Notes: generated from the sequence alone by a model not told the origin. DNA of 64,000 nucleotides from Linderina pennispora (GCF_002104995.1 NW_024468259.1:496001-560000), one strand, 5' to 3'; positions 40,327 to 55,296 are shown, numbered from the stretch's first letter. Made by a program: numbers and translations.

Positions 40327-43300
40327 ATGGCAACGCTCGACAAGCAAAAGTGGAATGTGCAGGGCATGACCTGCCACTCGTGTGTGCACTCGATAGAGCA
40401 GACACTGGGCGGCGTCGACGGGCTGGTCTCGTACGACGTGTCGCTCGAAAACAACCAGGCGGTGGTGGTCTACGACCCGGCCAAGGTCACTGCATCAGAT
40501 ATAACAACGACAATCGAGGACTGCGGGTTTGACGCTGCTCTCGACGGCACCACATACAAGCAGACAACGCTGGGCGTGCACGGTATGACATGCCAGTCGT
40601 GCGTCAAGAGCATAAAGCAGGCGCTGGCCGAGGTGGTAGGGATCACAGAAGTTTCTGTGTCGCTCGAGGACGAGCAGGCAACGGTAGAGTGGGACCCCCG
40701 GATTATCCAGAGCGTCCAGACGATCGTGGACGCGATAGAAGACTGCGGGTTTGACGTTGATAAGCCCAACGGACAGATGGACGTTGCGGCCGGCAAGTCC
40801 GAGAGTGGGCAGGGAAAGGTTTGTGTCGGGATTACCGGAATGACTTGCCACTCGTGCGTGACTTCGGTGACCATGGCCTTGGAGGACACCGCTGGTGTGC
40901 AGAAGGTCTTTGTCGAGCTGGAACCCCGCGGACGAGCCGAGGTCGAGTTTGATACCAGCGAGGCGACCATTGATAACATTGTTGCGGCCATCGAAGACGC
41001 CGGGTTTGATGCGGCGGTGGAGCAGGGCGATACGGATCATAAGCCAGTGCCACCGCAAGGCCGACCGCTGCTGGTAGGGAGCCCGCTCAACAGCGAGACC
41101 ACATCAGAGTTCCCTGACGACAATGTCGAACAACCGCTGCTGGCATCGGGATCCGGGTCCATGCGGAAACCCAAGGAACGCAGCCACAAACAATCGGGCT
41201 ACTCGGTCTCGAGCACAAGGTCCGGCGACACGTTGCTTAACAACTCCTCCATCAACACCACCACCCAGTTTGAGGTCCATGGCATGACATGCTCGTCGTG
41301 CGTGGCCTCTATTGAGCGGGGGCTCAAGCGCAAAGCTGGCATCATGTCCATTAGCGTATCGCTGCTGGCACAGCGCGCGACGGTCGAGTTTGACACACAG
41401 CGGGTCACACCCGACGAGATAATCGGGTGGATTGAGGATATGGGGTTCGAGGCGAAGCGCGCCGACGAGACGCCGGCTAGCGCAAAGATCACATTGAACG
41501 TGTATGGCATGACATGTGCGTCGTGTGTATCGCTGATCGAGCGCTCGGTGCGGCGTGAGCCAGGAGTCGAGTCGGTGGCTGTTAGCCTGCCGATGGAGAC
41601 AGCGGTGATCGAGTATCGTCCGTCGGAGGTTGGCGTGCGTCGGCTGGTAGCTGTAGTAGAGAGCACAGGCTTTGATGTCCTGGTGGCAGACACGACCAAG
41701 AACAACACACAAATCGAGTCACTGCAGCGTACCAAAGATATTCTAGCCTGGAGGCAGCGGTTCTGGCGCTCGCTGTGGTTCTCGCTGCCGGTCATCTTCG
41801 TTGCCAAGATCGCCCCACATATCCACGTTCTGAGCTCGTTCTTCATGACCCGGCTCATCCCCGGCCTGCCGCTGGGCTCGCTGGTCCAGCTGGTTCTGAC
41901 CACACCGCTGCAGTTTGTCATAGGTGCCAAATTCTACCAGAACGCATTTAAGGCTCTGCGTCACGGCAATGCCAACATGGATGTGCTGGTGACCACTGGT
42001 ACATCGCTAGCCTACTTCTTCTCGCTGTTCATGCTGCTTTGGTCGGTACTTCACGGCAAGCACCCAAAGCCACACTGCTTCTTTGAAGCGCCCGCGATGT
42101 TGATCACGTTTGTGTCGCTGGGCCGGTACCTTGAGAACATGGCCAAAGGAAATGCATCTGCTGCACTTTCGACGCTGATGACGCTGACACCATCGCAGGC
42201 GACCCTGATCACGTATGACGAAGACGGCCGGATCGCTAGCGAGAAGCAGATCCCGACAGAGCTGATCCAGCTCGGCGACAACCTTCGTGTGTTCCCTGGT
42301 GAGCGGGTCCCGGCTGACGGCACTCTGCTTGAAGGTAACTCTGAGGTTGATGAGTCGACAGTGACGGGCGAGGCGAATGCCTGTGCGTAAGAACCCCGGC
42401 TCCATGCTGGTGGCTGGTACTGTGAACTGCACGGGCTCATTCACGATGAAGGCATCGCGGGTCGGCTCCGAGACCACACTGGCGCAGATTGTGCAGCTGG
42501 TTGAGGATGCCCAGACTACCAAGGCGCCGATCCAGGCGTATGCCGACAAGGTTTCCCAATACTTTGCACCCGCTGTTTTGTGCATTGGCTTTGCCACGCT
42601 CATTACCTGGGTCATCGTGTCGTACACGTCGCTCCCCAAGCCTGCCATATTCGAGGCAGAGGCCCAGGAGACTGGCAGCTACATGGTCGGATGCCTGAAG
42701 ATCGCTGTGGCTGTTGTCGTAGTCGCCTGCCCCTGTGCTTTGGGCCTGAGCACCCCTACTGCTGTCATGGTCGGCACTGGTGTTGGAGCGCAGCTTGGTG
42801 TGCTTATTAAGGGTGGTGAGGCACTGGAGGCCGCCAGCGGCATCGACGTGGTGGTGTTTGACAAGACTGGCACTTTGACGCAGGGCAAGCTCGCTGTAGC
42901 GGATCTGGATTTTGTGCCGTCAGTCAGCGGGCTGCACCTGTCGCAGCGCGGCTTTGCACTGCTGGCTGGTGCGGCCGAGGCTGGCTCTGAGCACCCGCTT
43001 GGCCGTGCCATCCACTCCTATGCACAGTCCATGCTGAACTCGCAGGCGTTGCCAGCCCTATCGACCAACTTTGACTCGATTCCTGGCCAAGGAATCAAAT
43101 GCCATGTCATGCCCGATATTGGTGCCGGTGCAGAGTACGCTAGCGAGTTTGCTGCCGGTACCGAGGTGCTGGTTGGCAGTGCGGCATTCTTGGGCAACCA
43201 GGGCGTGCACTTGCCGGCTGGCTACCGTGAGGCCAAGACTCGACAGGAGCGCATTGGGCGGACGGTGGTCCTGGTTGCTATTGCTGGCGAGTACGCTGGC

Positions 43301-44233
43301 TGGCTGGCGCTGTCCGATGTCTTGCGACCTGAGGCCATCCCGGTGATTGCGACCCTGCAAGACTCGCTGCACATCGAATGCATCATGGTCACTGGCGACC
43401 AGCCGTTGACTGCGCAGGCCGTGGCTGCCGAGTGTGGAATCCGCCGTGTCTATGCTGGTGTATCGCCGGCAGGCAAGGCTGCAATTGTGCGCCAACTGCA
43501 GAACGAGACTACTATTGTCAAGCGGCACTGGCTGCTGCGTCCGTTCTCGAAACACCAGCTCATACACAAGCGCGTGGCGATGGTTGGAGACGGCGTCAAT
43601 GACGGTGCTGCGTTGGCTGCTGCTGAAGTCGGTATTGCAATGCGCTCGGGCACAGATGTCGCCATGGAGGCAGCCACTATGGTGCTGATGCGCGAAGATA
43701 TATCCGATGTTGTGGCGGCTCTGGACCTGTCGCGTACCATCTTCAACCGCATCCGCTGGAACTACGTGTGGGCCAGTCTGTACAATATCCTGGGAATCCC
43801 GCTGGCCATGGGTCTGTTTATGCCCCTGGGAATTGTGCTGCCGCCTGTGTTTGCTGGTCTGGCCATGGCCATGAGTAGCCTCACTGTGATGGCCAGCAGC
43901 CTGCTGCTGAAGCTGTACAAGAAGCCAATCTGCAGCATGCCTAGCGCCACGGCCTTGCCACTCGAGTCCTCTGAGGTCCGTGTTCTTGCAGCCCCAACAC
44001 AGCGGGGGCGGGCGAATAACCAGAACGGCGAGTTTGTCGTTGACATGTCGGGCATCATTGATGACGATGGCACAGCGTTGGAGCTGGATGTCATGTCGAG
44101 CGACGATATTATGTATGGGGATGACATGACGGCATCGCTGTCGCCTGAGGTGCCGTTGGCAAAGGGTAAGGCAGGGTACTTTAGCTTCCCATCGTCCTCG
44201 CGGCACGCATATGAGCCGATTTCGCAACACTAG
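40327..44233 (+). CDS. CCC2: Copper-transporting P1B-type ATPase (Ccc2/ATP7-like) with five HMA domains
   Basis: Pumps Cu(I) into the secretory pathway for cuproenzymes. About 1,300 residues. The N-terminus holds five heavy-metal-associated domains, each with MTCxSC: MTCHSC, MTCQSC, MTCHSC, MTCSSC and MTCASC, at roughly residues 14, 86, 172, 324 and 394. The membrane part carries the metal-gating CPC in VVVACPCALGLSTPTAVM. The cytosolic loops hold the phosphorylation site DKTGTLTQG, the SEHPLG motif of the nucleotide-binding domain, and the hinge GDGVNDGAAL. A single extra A at about 42376 breaks the actuator-domain TGEA-MPV motif and creates a stop 14 bases later; skipping it restores the family sequence exactly. 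Yeast Ccc2 has two HMA domains and human ATP7A/B six. Start at the first Met, right before the first HMA. Confidence 0.95.
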
Positions 44234-45040
44234 CTGGTTTTTAAACACTTTCCAAGAACCAATACATCTTTTTGTATTGGATAATGGCATCACTGTTTGA
44301 TTTGCAAACTATATCTCACAGTGCTTTGATGAAGATGTGCCCACTTTTCGTCGCCCATCATATTTCCTCTCTATATCCGATTCTATAGTCCAGAATAGTA
44401 TCTGGACTGCTCGCTTAGAGCATTTTTTTATTGACTGAAGGAATTCATACTCTTTTGAGCCTCACAACGAGCGTGCATGACTCGCTCTGTGAACACGTAA
44501 AAACCAGCGTTCTCTCTTTTACCCAATGGTATTCAGATCTTAAATATATCCTCAAAGTACTGGACAAGATCGAACCTGGAACTTTATATCAAAGCGCTAT
44601 TCGCTTTAGTTCTGTATTTTGTAGGTCCAGCTGTCAAATAAACGAATCACTCAACCTTCACATCTTCGGTACTCAGACTCGGAACCGTTGGCTCGTTGGT
44701 CAACACACAACCTACATGTAAAAGCCGCCCTTCCTGTGTTATCTGCCTTTTCTAACCCCTCACCCCTCTACAAACCCTTCCTTTACATTCAGCTATTTAA
44801 CTTTTGCGCTTGCCAGCCGCGACATACCCTGATGTGGGGCTTGACTCGGTGATGTACGGCGGCAACTACTCGATGGAAACACCTGATTATACAATAGTTT
44901 CCTGCCCTAAAGCCCCATGGCAGGTTCTCTGCTACATTATCGACTGTCTAGATCTCTTACTGACTAGCTAAGCACACATTGTGAGCGCCATCAGTCTGGT
45001 AGCAAAATACAAGGTATTAATTGACAAAAGTGGAGGATAA
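44234..45040. other. Convergent intergenic region
   Basis: 800 bases between the 3' ends of CCC2 and the first RTA1-like gene. Only an ATG-less 96-codon frame at 44431; no gene supported. Confidence 0.4.
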
Positions 45041-45863
45041 CTAATATTTAGGGTAGGCATCACTCTGCTGCTGATACTGGCTTGACTGAACTGGCGGCTG
45101 GCAACGACGTGGCATGTCTAGCACTACCCATGTCAATAGAGCCAGCATGTTCAGCATCGGGTCGACACAATACCAGGCGGCCTCACTGGTCACCATAAAC
45201 GTGACCTGTGGGTAGAACATGGCAACGAGCTTGAAGACGTTGCGCAACAAGACCAGAAGTCCGCCGATGTAAATGTTTGCGTACCATGCTGGCTTTGTGC
45301 GAGCCTCAGCATACTTGGCCAAGAAGAAGCTGGTGGATACCATTAGCAGCGCATTGTTGGCAACTTGTCCGGCAATACTGGCCTTGAGCAAGTCCGATGC
45401 GGTCTTGAGCTGGTTTAGAGACGCAGTACCCTGCATTAGCCCAGATCCGGCTCCTGACAGTGCACCAAAGGTTACCGACATGACGATGGCAAACACGTGG
45501 AACCCAGTTATTGTCTTACGGGGCGGTCCCATGGACCAGCGATTTGAGCATATTAACCAGCAGAAGGTAGTTGACGAGACTGATAAAGTTGGGGGCAACG
45601 CCGTTGAGCACGCTGAATGCAACGAATGGGCTGGCATCCTGCATCTGGCGGTTAATGAAGATACCGCGGGCGACAAAGGCACCTCCCAGCATCAATGCAA
45701 TGAGCACGCCGATGCGTGTAAGACGATGGCTGTGTGCGCGCTGCCCCTCAAACAGCAGTACCAAGCCTAGGACAAAGAATGCTGAGGCGACTCCGTACGC
45801 TGCACCCTTGCTTGGGTAATACTGTGGGATGAAAAATGCGGCTCCGAACGAGATGTCAGTCAT
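45041..45863 (-). CDS. RTA1-like membrane protein, copy A
   Basis: Seven-helix fungal family (RTA1-like, sometimes called lipid-translocating exporters), implicated in drug and sphingoid-base tolerance. About 270 residues. The N-terminal PQYYPSKGAAYGVASAFFVL fits the family 'Y.PS...A..F' start. The C-terminal block LLRNVFKLVAM...SEAAWYCVDPMLNM fits the family 'FR..E...G...E...Y..D..PM' signature. A single extra base near 45525 separates two frames. The start at 45863 follows a TATAAATA box by about 85 nt. The C-terminal tail is Gln/Ser/Tyr-rich and cytosolic. Copy B lies 450 bases upstream on the same strand. Confidence 0.75.
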
Positions 45864-46318
45864 TATTCGATTATGTAAGAGAGCTGTTGAAGAAAGATGG
45901 GTGTTGGGTGTATGAAGAAAACTGAGGTGCTGCGTGGCAACAGTGTATTTATAGCAGGCTGGTGCTGGATGGAATTCTACCAAATACAACTGAGTTGATG
46001 TAGAGCAGCGCTCCCATGCAGACTTGTGCCAAGAATAGCTCAGAAGATGGAATGCTCAGTTTGGAGAAAAATCCTGTTTGTTGATGCATATGTACCTTGA
46101 TTTCTCAAAAAAATTCACACTATTTTCATGCTGATCCGTGCCAAGTGTGACTAGTTGCCATGTCAAGAGTCTTGGCAGCGGGGTCAATGCCAATCAAGCG
46201 GAACGCCGCAACTAAAACCGCAGCTAGTTAGATGTGTTTGTTTTCATTTTCGGCTGGACTAAGAACGGTTCCCACATCTTCAATGCCCAGGAACAGTGTG
46301 GACGAAAGCTTGGCAACG
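45864..46318. other. Spacer between the tandem RTA1-like genes
   Basis: 455 bases holding the copy A promoter and copy B 3' end; nothing else seen. Confidence 0.4.
45946..45953 (-). promoter_or_regulatory. TATA box of RTA1-like copy A
   Basis: TATAAATA on the minus strand, 83-90 nt upstream of the start codon at 45863. Confidence 0.45.
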
Positions 46319-47117
46319 TCAGCTCGCAGCCCTCTTCTCTGAGGTTGTACCGGGGTAGTGGAGACGAGGAAGATTGGAAATAGCCCACACCACCACCACT
46401 AGCAGGGTAAATAGCATGTCGGTGCAATATGCTGCAGCTTCTGAATTCCGAGTCGAGTTGATTGTTGTGAAAGCAGTCGTAATCAGGCGGGCCAGGTTGC
46501 GACTGAAGACAAGCAAAGCGCTTGCCTGAATAACAAACATCCAGCCCTTGTACCGGCGCAGCCCATCAGATGTTGTTTCGTAATGATACATAACCGACAG
46601 GAATATTATACTGAGAGCAAACTGGCCGCCGACCCCAGCCTTGATGATCCTCTCTGCAACCTTGACCTGATCTGGCGAAGCACCACCTTTCAACAGTGCG
46701 TAGCCAGCACCAGCTAGCACGCCAAAGATGATGGCCGCAGCAAATGAGCCAGTACACATGGCTATGCGCTTGACACGACTGGGGGTATTAGGCACCAGAC
46801 ACAGCAGACGTGCCAGTAGAATAAAGTGAAGGCCAGTCATCGCACTGGCCCCAACATCGTTCAGCACGTTGGCCTGTTGTCCATGTCGCGATGGTTGGGC
46901 TCCTGGAAAACACACCGCGGACGATCAGCGCGCTGCCAAGGATCCCTGAAATCAATGGTGCCAGGACATTTTGTATGACTCGGCTTACCACAGCCGACTG
47001 GGCAATTAGCAGGCACCCAAAGGCATAGAATACTGCGCCAAGCACAAACGCTGCTGCTCTGTTTGGCTCATAATTTATGGCAAGATAGGTGTCGGGCGAG
47101 GTTGGGAACTTTGTCAT
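46319..47117 (-). CDS. RTA1-like membrane protein, copy B
   Basis: Tandem paralog of copy A, about 265 residues. The two align along their length: NYEPNRAAAFVLGAVFY with YYPSKGAAYGVASAFF, and FGVLAGAGYALLKGGASPDQ with FGALSGAGSGLMQGTASLNQ. The C-terminal SEAAAYCTDMLFTLL matches SEAAWYCVDPMLNML. Copy B lacks the proline of the D-PM signature. One extra base in the 46880-46910 area moves between the two frames. Seven hydrophobic segments are visible. Clear paralogy but substantial divergence suggests an old duplication. Confidence 0.72.
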
Positions 47118-48048
47118 TGATATGAATAATGAGAATGGTGGAGGACATGAAGTGCTGAATGCAAAAAGTGCGCTGTCTATCTATCCTTTACTCTTTTCGT
47201 GGGTGCGACTGCACATACATTGAGAAAAACACATGAAAATCGATAGCAGCACTACGTCAGCGGCAATCGCATCAAAGGGATAATGGCCCTAGCAAGATTT
47301 GCAAATCAAATTGGCGTGGACATCCACAAGGATATGTTCTTGTCACTCACACATATACTTTTGGCATGTTTGGGAGTGTCACTAGAATCGCCTGGTGTAC
47401 CGGATGTTGTCGAGGGATCCCAGTCACATGCACAATGCATGGCATGTCTCACAGGTGGATTTTTATGCACATTTTACTGGATATCGGTTTTCATACCACC
47501 ATTCAGTATTTATCCTACCATGCTATACTCCGCTAAATTTAGCATATATCATTTGTTACAATCAAAAGGCAGACCTGAGTCCGTTGGCGACCTGGTTTCA
47601 TTTGCATAGAGTCCAAGAGCAGCCGATAATGAGGGAAATAAAAAAGGAAAACAAGCTCTTGGTAGCAACTAGACCAGGTCACCAGCCCAGCAAATGGTGT
47701 ATAGCGAACCGATGTGTCCAACCAAGTTGGAGCAGGGTGCATTTCGTGCATCTTGGAAGACCGCTGCTCATCTTCACAGAACCTGGCTGTATTACACGCT
47801 TGCTGCCACGTAGCTGGTGGTCATCGGCAAAACCCAGGTCCACTAATTCCTCTTGATTACATCAATCAGGCAGGCTGATTTTATTGTCAACACAGGCTCG
47901 GCTCAACGCAAAATTTATGCTCAACGCGCCGCTGCAGCATGGACACTGTTCGTGTCTTTTCTATTTCGCTTTATCACTATAATTGTTGACCGCATTCCCT
48001 CTGCACTTTCTCGTAAGCGAACGCAGATTCCTATTACATACTTGTTAA
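47118..48048. other. Divergent intergenic region
   Basis: 930 bases between RTA1-like copy B (minus) and MCM6 (plus). Frames at 47283-47609 and 47395-47856 have no recognisable features. A T/TC-rich leader runs at 47950-48010 before MCM6. Confidence 0.4.
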
Positions 48049-50874
<2,826 letters not shown>

Positions 50875-51427
50875 TGCTTCCGTAGGCTCTCTTTCAGCCA
50901 TGTCGAAGGTTCTTTTGTTGAACTTGCTTCCACCCCCCAAAAAAACTAGTTGATTTCACAAAACAGCACTTTAGCAACGACGATTCGATGTAGACCATAT
51001 GCGCATCCAGAAATCGGACCGCCAATCGGACCGCTGGAAATCATGGGGAAAAACTAGGCCAGAAGCAGCCTGTGTGAATAGCAAACCCGCGGTGCCACGC
51101 GTTGTTTTCTCCAGCGATCTGCGCCCTTTCTGTGCTTTGAAGCACATCACCGGCGTGTTGTCAGCGAGTCAACGTTGGGGAGGGGGCACCGTCCAAGAAT
51201 GTGTTAACTTGGCTGGGTGGGATAATAAATGAGGTCTTGCTCGCTATCTTGCTCGGTTGGCGCCATTAGCTCTTTCTTTTTCGCGCCCGCACTTTCTGTT
51301 TACACTTTCTCCAGCTCTGTTCCATTAAGCCATTTGTGGATTCTACACTAAAAAGCCTCTTTCCCTTTCCAAAAGGCACACTCTCACCGAGCACGCACAC
51401 GCCCACTCTCCAAAAAAATAGAATAAA
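50875..51427. other. Promoter region of the DUF3074 gene
   Basis: 550 bases. A strong TC-rich leader at 51270-51400 precedes the start codon. No gene seen. Confidence 0.4.
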
Positions 51428-52515
51428 ATGGTTCTGAAGCCAATCCGACGGTCCGTGATTCCGTCCCCGCTCGAGAATTCGCAAAAGTTTGACGAATTCA
51501 TAACGCAATACTTCAACAAGTGCGATGATCTGCTGTCATACACGCCAGCGATACCCGGTAGTCAAGGAGAACGAGTACATGACAGTGCAGCGCCAGAACC
51601 GCAACCCGAACGAGGACCACCGGTGGCTGCGGCGAGACGTATATGTGACCACGCAGACATCGTACGACGAGCTCAAATCCATCCTGTTCCTGGGCCGCGC
51701 TGACCACCTACCGCAATGGATGCCGTCGATGGTAAACATCGATGCAGTCGAGGCGCTGGTGCCAAACGTGGCGGAGGTATTCCGATACTGCTTCAAGTCA
51801 GGTGGGCTGAAAGCAAAGCGCGATTACTGCCAGCTGGTGCTGAAGCGCGAGTTTCTGGGCGAGCAAGCACACAAGAAGCCGCGGATTTTCACCCCCAGCA
51901 TGAGCATGACCAACCTGGCCAACATGATGCGGGCGTCGCAGTCGACAACCAACCTGGGCATCCATTCAGTGCCAACGAGCCCGCTGGCGGTGAATCCCAT
52001 CAACGAGCGCGGTCTGCAAAACGCACGCAGCTTTGCGAATCTGGACAACGCCAGGATGCAGCCACTACCCGGCATCGCTTCATTCGCCTGAATCGCCGAA
52101 GTCGCCACTTCCACGACCAGGCCGTTTGCGCAACAGCCGCACCACCAGCAGGAGCAGTCAAGATTTGTGGGGCTGAACCAGGCATCGCAGGCAGTCCAGG
52201 ATGACGATGACAGCGTGCATGGCGATACACGAATTCCGATTCCGCCGCTTCCAGGTTGTCACGGTACCGATAGCCCATTCTAACTGCACAGAGCAGCGCG
52301 GATACGTGCGCGCGTTCTACGAGACGTATGAAGAGGTCAGGGAGTACTCCAATGGTGATGTTGAGTGGTCGTGCATTCATCACTCGGACTTTTCGGGCTG
52401 GATCCCGTCGTTCATGGCTGATAAATCCATTGCCACGGGGTTCCCGAAAGAAGCCGATGCGCTGCTTGCCTATGTGCAGCGCGTACGAACACGTCCTTTG
52501 CATAACGAGTATTAG
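51428..52515 (+). CDS. DUF3074 (START-like) protein
   Basis: The start MVLKPIRRSVIPSP is followed by FDEFITQYFNKCDDLLSYT. An extra base near 51545 leads to RYPVVKENEYMTVQRQN, WLRRDVYVTTQTSYDELK and FRYCFKSGGLKAKRDYCQLVL. This set matches the fungal DUF3074 family, distantly related to START lipid-binding domains. A low-complexity Pro/Gln/Ser linker (52050-52200) changes frame more than once. After an extra base near 52255 the domain resumes with VVTVPIAHSNCTEQRGYVRA, FYETYEEVREY and WSCIHHSDFSGWIPSF, ending near PLHNEY. About 355 residues. The linker splits the domain, an insertion I would check. Biochemical role unknown; lipid binding is inference from fold. Confidence 0.72.
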
Positions 52516-52977
52516 GCATTCAACTACGCTGAGATACAAGTATACACAAACTTCCACAATCCTACATTTTTCTGTTCCGCTGCGATATCACTTTATTACT
52601 CAAACACGACCTTTTCTTTTTGCCAAGTATCTTTCAAATAGAGCATTACCTGTCATATGCTGAGGCTCCTATCAATGACCTATTGTATGCCTGCTGCCAT
52701 ATTGCCTGCTGTACAGCCTGGATTAATGGAACGGATAAAGGAAAGAGTTGTGGGTGGCATCAGGCCATATCACAGACGTCTATATATACTGTTACCGCCC
52801 TCAGCATTGCTCGTCGTGCATAGGTGACACCATACGAGCCTGGCTGATTGTCTTGGGTGGAATTTTCATTACCGAAGGAAAATGTAAGGGCGATGATACT
52901 GATAAGGTATTTAGCAAAGGAAGAAAGGGAGGCTATGTGTCGCAATCCGAAAGAGGGAGGGGTTCTATATGTGGAGT
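52516..52977. other. Convergent intergenic region
   Basis: 460 bases between the 3' ends of the DUF3074 gene and the SUN-family gene; no gene seen. Confidence 0.4.
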
Positions 52978-54182
52978 TTAGTAGAGGACCCACTTGGCCT
53001 GAGCGCCCTGTGGCAGAGTAACAGTGCATCCGTTGTCGACAGAGCACTTGCCGCCCTCGCACTTGCACTCTCCGCTATTGGGGAAGTTGCACTTGCCCGA
53101 CGTGCACTCGATGCGCACGTTGTAGGCATCAGAAACCTTGAAGCCCTTGGAGGTGTACAGCGGGTTGAACTGCACGCTGATGTACGTGTTGCCGTCAGCT
53201 GCCTGGCCACCGCCAAAGATGTACGGAGCCCAGTTGCCAATCGGCTTGTCGTCGTTGCCCCAGATGCACTGGGAGGCGTCGGAACCAGCCAGATTGACGT
53301 AGAACTGCGAGGAGACGCCGAGCCAGTAGGACTTGGGCACGACGTTGAGCTGTACTGAGCCGCCGGCAGATGCGACGGACGGAATGATCATGGCCTCGTT
53401 ACCGGGGTACACGGTCTGGCAGGCAGAAACCGACTGGCCGAGCTTGTTCTCAATGTGGGCATTCATCATTCCGGATTCGCAGAACGGACGGTCAGGGAAC
53501 GGCTTCGACAGCTTGCCGTTAGCGTCAGCCTTCAGACCGCCGTTCATTGAGCCAGCGCCGTTGTAGGCCGAGGCGCTCGGATCCCACTGCGCCGAGTAGT
53601 ATCCTGGAGCGCATGCGTACGGGCACCAGCCTCCCGGCTTGCACGACTGGTCGGGCGACATGGCCCAGCCGCCATTCAACGACTGCGGGGTGATTGGGAC
53701 CACGTTGTCGGCGTTGTTGTGGTTCCATGGGAAGCGCACAGCACCCGACGGCGTGTTGAAGCTATTGCCTTGCCCATCGGGAATACCGCCGCTGGAGCCC
53801 GACGACGAGTTGTCGTTGCTACCATGAGTGGGCTTGGCCTCTTCCGAGGACGAAGACGGCGACGAGGTCGGCGCGGCCGACGACACCTGCAGGTATGTGC
53901 TGGGCGCAGGAGCAGCCGAAGTGGTCACGGCAGAGCTCGACGGCTTGTTGCCGACCTTCTGCTGGTTGCTAGCCGTGTTGCTAGCCGTGTCGCTAGCCGT
54001 GCGCTCGACAACTCGCCCTGCGGTGTCACTGTGATCGGCTGGTTGCTGCCCGGCAGCAGATATACCATCAGTGGATCGCCCAGCTTCTGCAGGTCATTCA
54101 AAATGTTGTTGAGCTGAATCGGCATCGCCATTACTGTTGTCAGCATAGCAAATACCAAAGCAATCACTGTTATGCCCTTCAT
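52978..54182 (-). CDS. SUN-family (SIM1/UTH1/SUN4) secreted cell-wall protein
   Basis: Secreted wall protein of the fungal SUN/beta-glucosidase-like family, involved in septation and wall remodelling. The signal peptide MKGITVIALVFAMLTTVMA starts at 54182. A Ser/Thr/Ala-rich linker follows, then the Cys-rich SUN domain: CKPGGWCPYACAPGYYSAQW, GLKADANGKLSKPFPDRPFC, ACQTVYPGNEAMIIPS, SYWLGVSSQFYVNLAG and CIWGNDDKPIGNWAPYIFGGG. A short Cys-rich tail (CTSGKCNFPNSGECKCEGGKC) ends the protein. About 400 residues. In the linker, three near-perfect 12-base repeats (53972-54006) coincide with a frame change equal to one lost base or two extra bases; the downstream frame reads them as Thr-Ala-Ser-Asn/Asp. 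The long CT-rich upstream region fits a highly expressed wall gene. Confidence 0.9.
53972..54006 (-). repeat. Short tandem repeat in the SUN-gene linker
   Basis: Three copies of a 12-base unit, ACGGCTAGC plus AAC/GAC, in the coding linker. The frame before and after the repeat differs, so slippage in the unit region may have changed the frame or confused the assembly. Confidence 0.6.
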
Positions 54183-55296
54183 CTTTAGGCTTTTGTTCCT
54201 ACTGCTAAGAGGGTGGTAGTTGGGGAGAGTAGCCTGCTCGGGGAAGGGGTATGTGTATGTGCTCGATATTCAATATCAAGCCAGAGACTCTTTAACGAAA
54301 AGGAGAGGTAGAGAGTACTGAGCGAAAGGAGAAAGAGACGTGTCTCGCTGGAAGACAGGTGGTATTATATAAGTGAAGCGGTGTCCAAAAGGGAGTCTAC
54401 GACCTTCGGTGACAAGGCGCAATAGTGAGGAAAGATGTTTGGGACCGTGTGGGTGTCGCTTGGACTGCCAGGGAAATGTTTGTTTACAAGAGCCAGGTTG
54501 TCAAAGAGGGTAAAAAAGCCACTGGCGTGGTGATTTGTGACCTATTGTGAGTCGGGCTGCTTATTCTCTCAGCCAGAACGTCTTGTTCTTAAACAGGGAA
54601 ATTGTCAAGGGATGTATCGGCGCGCGAACGAGCGGGGCGGAGGGTGAAAAGACAGGGAAAGGAGGGTGGGGTGGGTAGAGGGGTGGGTAGAGCGAGAGGT
54701 CTGCGGAAGCGAGAAAGAGAAAAAGAGAGAGAGAGGAGTGCGGCTGTGGGCGAAAGGCGGGTGAGAGAGATGTGAAGGAAAAGGAAGGAGGGGATGGGTG
54801 GGAGTCTTAAAAGTTCATAACGGACATGTATCTTCTGTTTGCGTAAGGGGAAAGAGGGAGAAAAAGACCATCCAAATGTTCAAAAAAGCAGCAACCTCCC
54901 CTCCCCAAGCGTCGCGCTTTCAGTTGTCGATCCTCTCACATTCAAGCAGCCAAAGTCAGACCACCATTCTCACTGGTCCAAACCGATTTCCCATTGTCCA
55001 CACCCGAGCTCTTCACAGTCACTGGCTGAACCGCAAGACCGCTTATTGCACCTGATTGTCCGATGCAAAAACAATGCGCCGTTGTTTGTGGTTGAGCCTG
55101 GCTCGGCCCAGGTCACGCCTATTATTTTGCCACCTGATGCCCAAATCCCTTTGTCGCCCATCCGGCCACGCTCCCTCCCTCCCCTTGCATATTCACGCAC
55201 TTTTGGCACCACGCGGTGCCAGGCGAGTATTCCATCGTGCGCACAGCGGTCGGGTCTGTACCCCGGCTATAAAATGGATTTGTGGAGTAAAAAGGA
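54183..55296. other. Long GA-rich upstream region of the SUN-family gene
   Basis: 1.1 kb. About 54600-54800 is almost entirely purine on the plus strand with GA repeats (54720-54740), i.e. CT-rich in the direction of the SUN gene. No coding frame is convincing. Contains the 3' flank of the ABC transporter gene at its right end. Confidence 0.5.
54600..54800. repeat. Polypurine tract with (GA)n
   Basis: Low-complexity purine-rich run including a GAGAGAGAGAG stretch, upstream of the minus-strand SUN-family gene. Likely a promoter or leader CT-tract. Confidence 0.6.

Noticed and set aside
43058-44293. 411-codon minus-strand open frame opposite CCC2
   Set aside because: Antisense to the ATPase catalytic domain; no domain visible.
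44431-44721. 96-codon plus-strand frame
   Set aside because: No ATG at its start and no protein-like pattern.
47283-47609. 108-codon plus-strand frame before MCM6
   Set aside because: No family, no supporting context; likely chance in AT-rich sequence.
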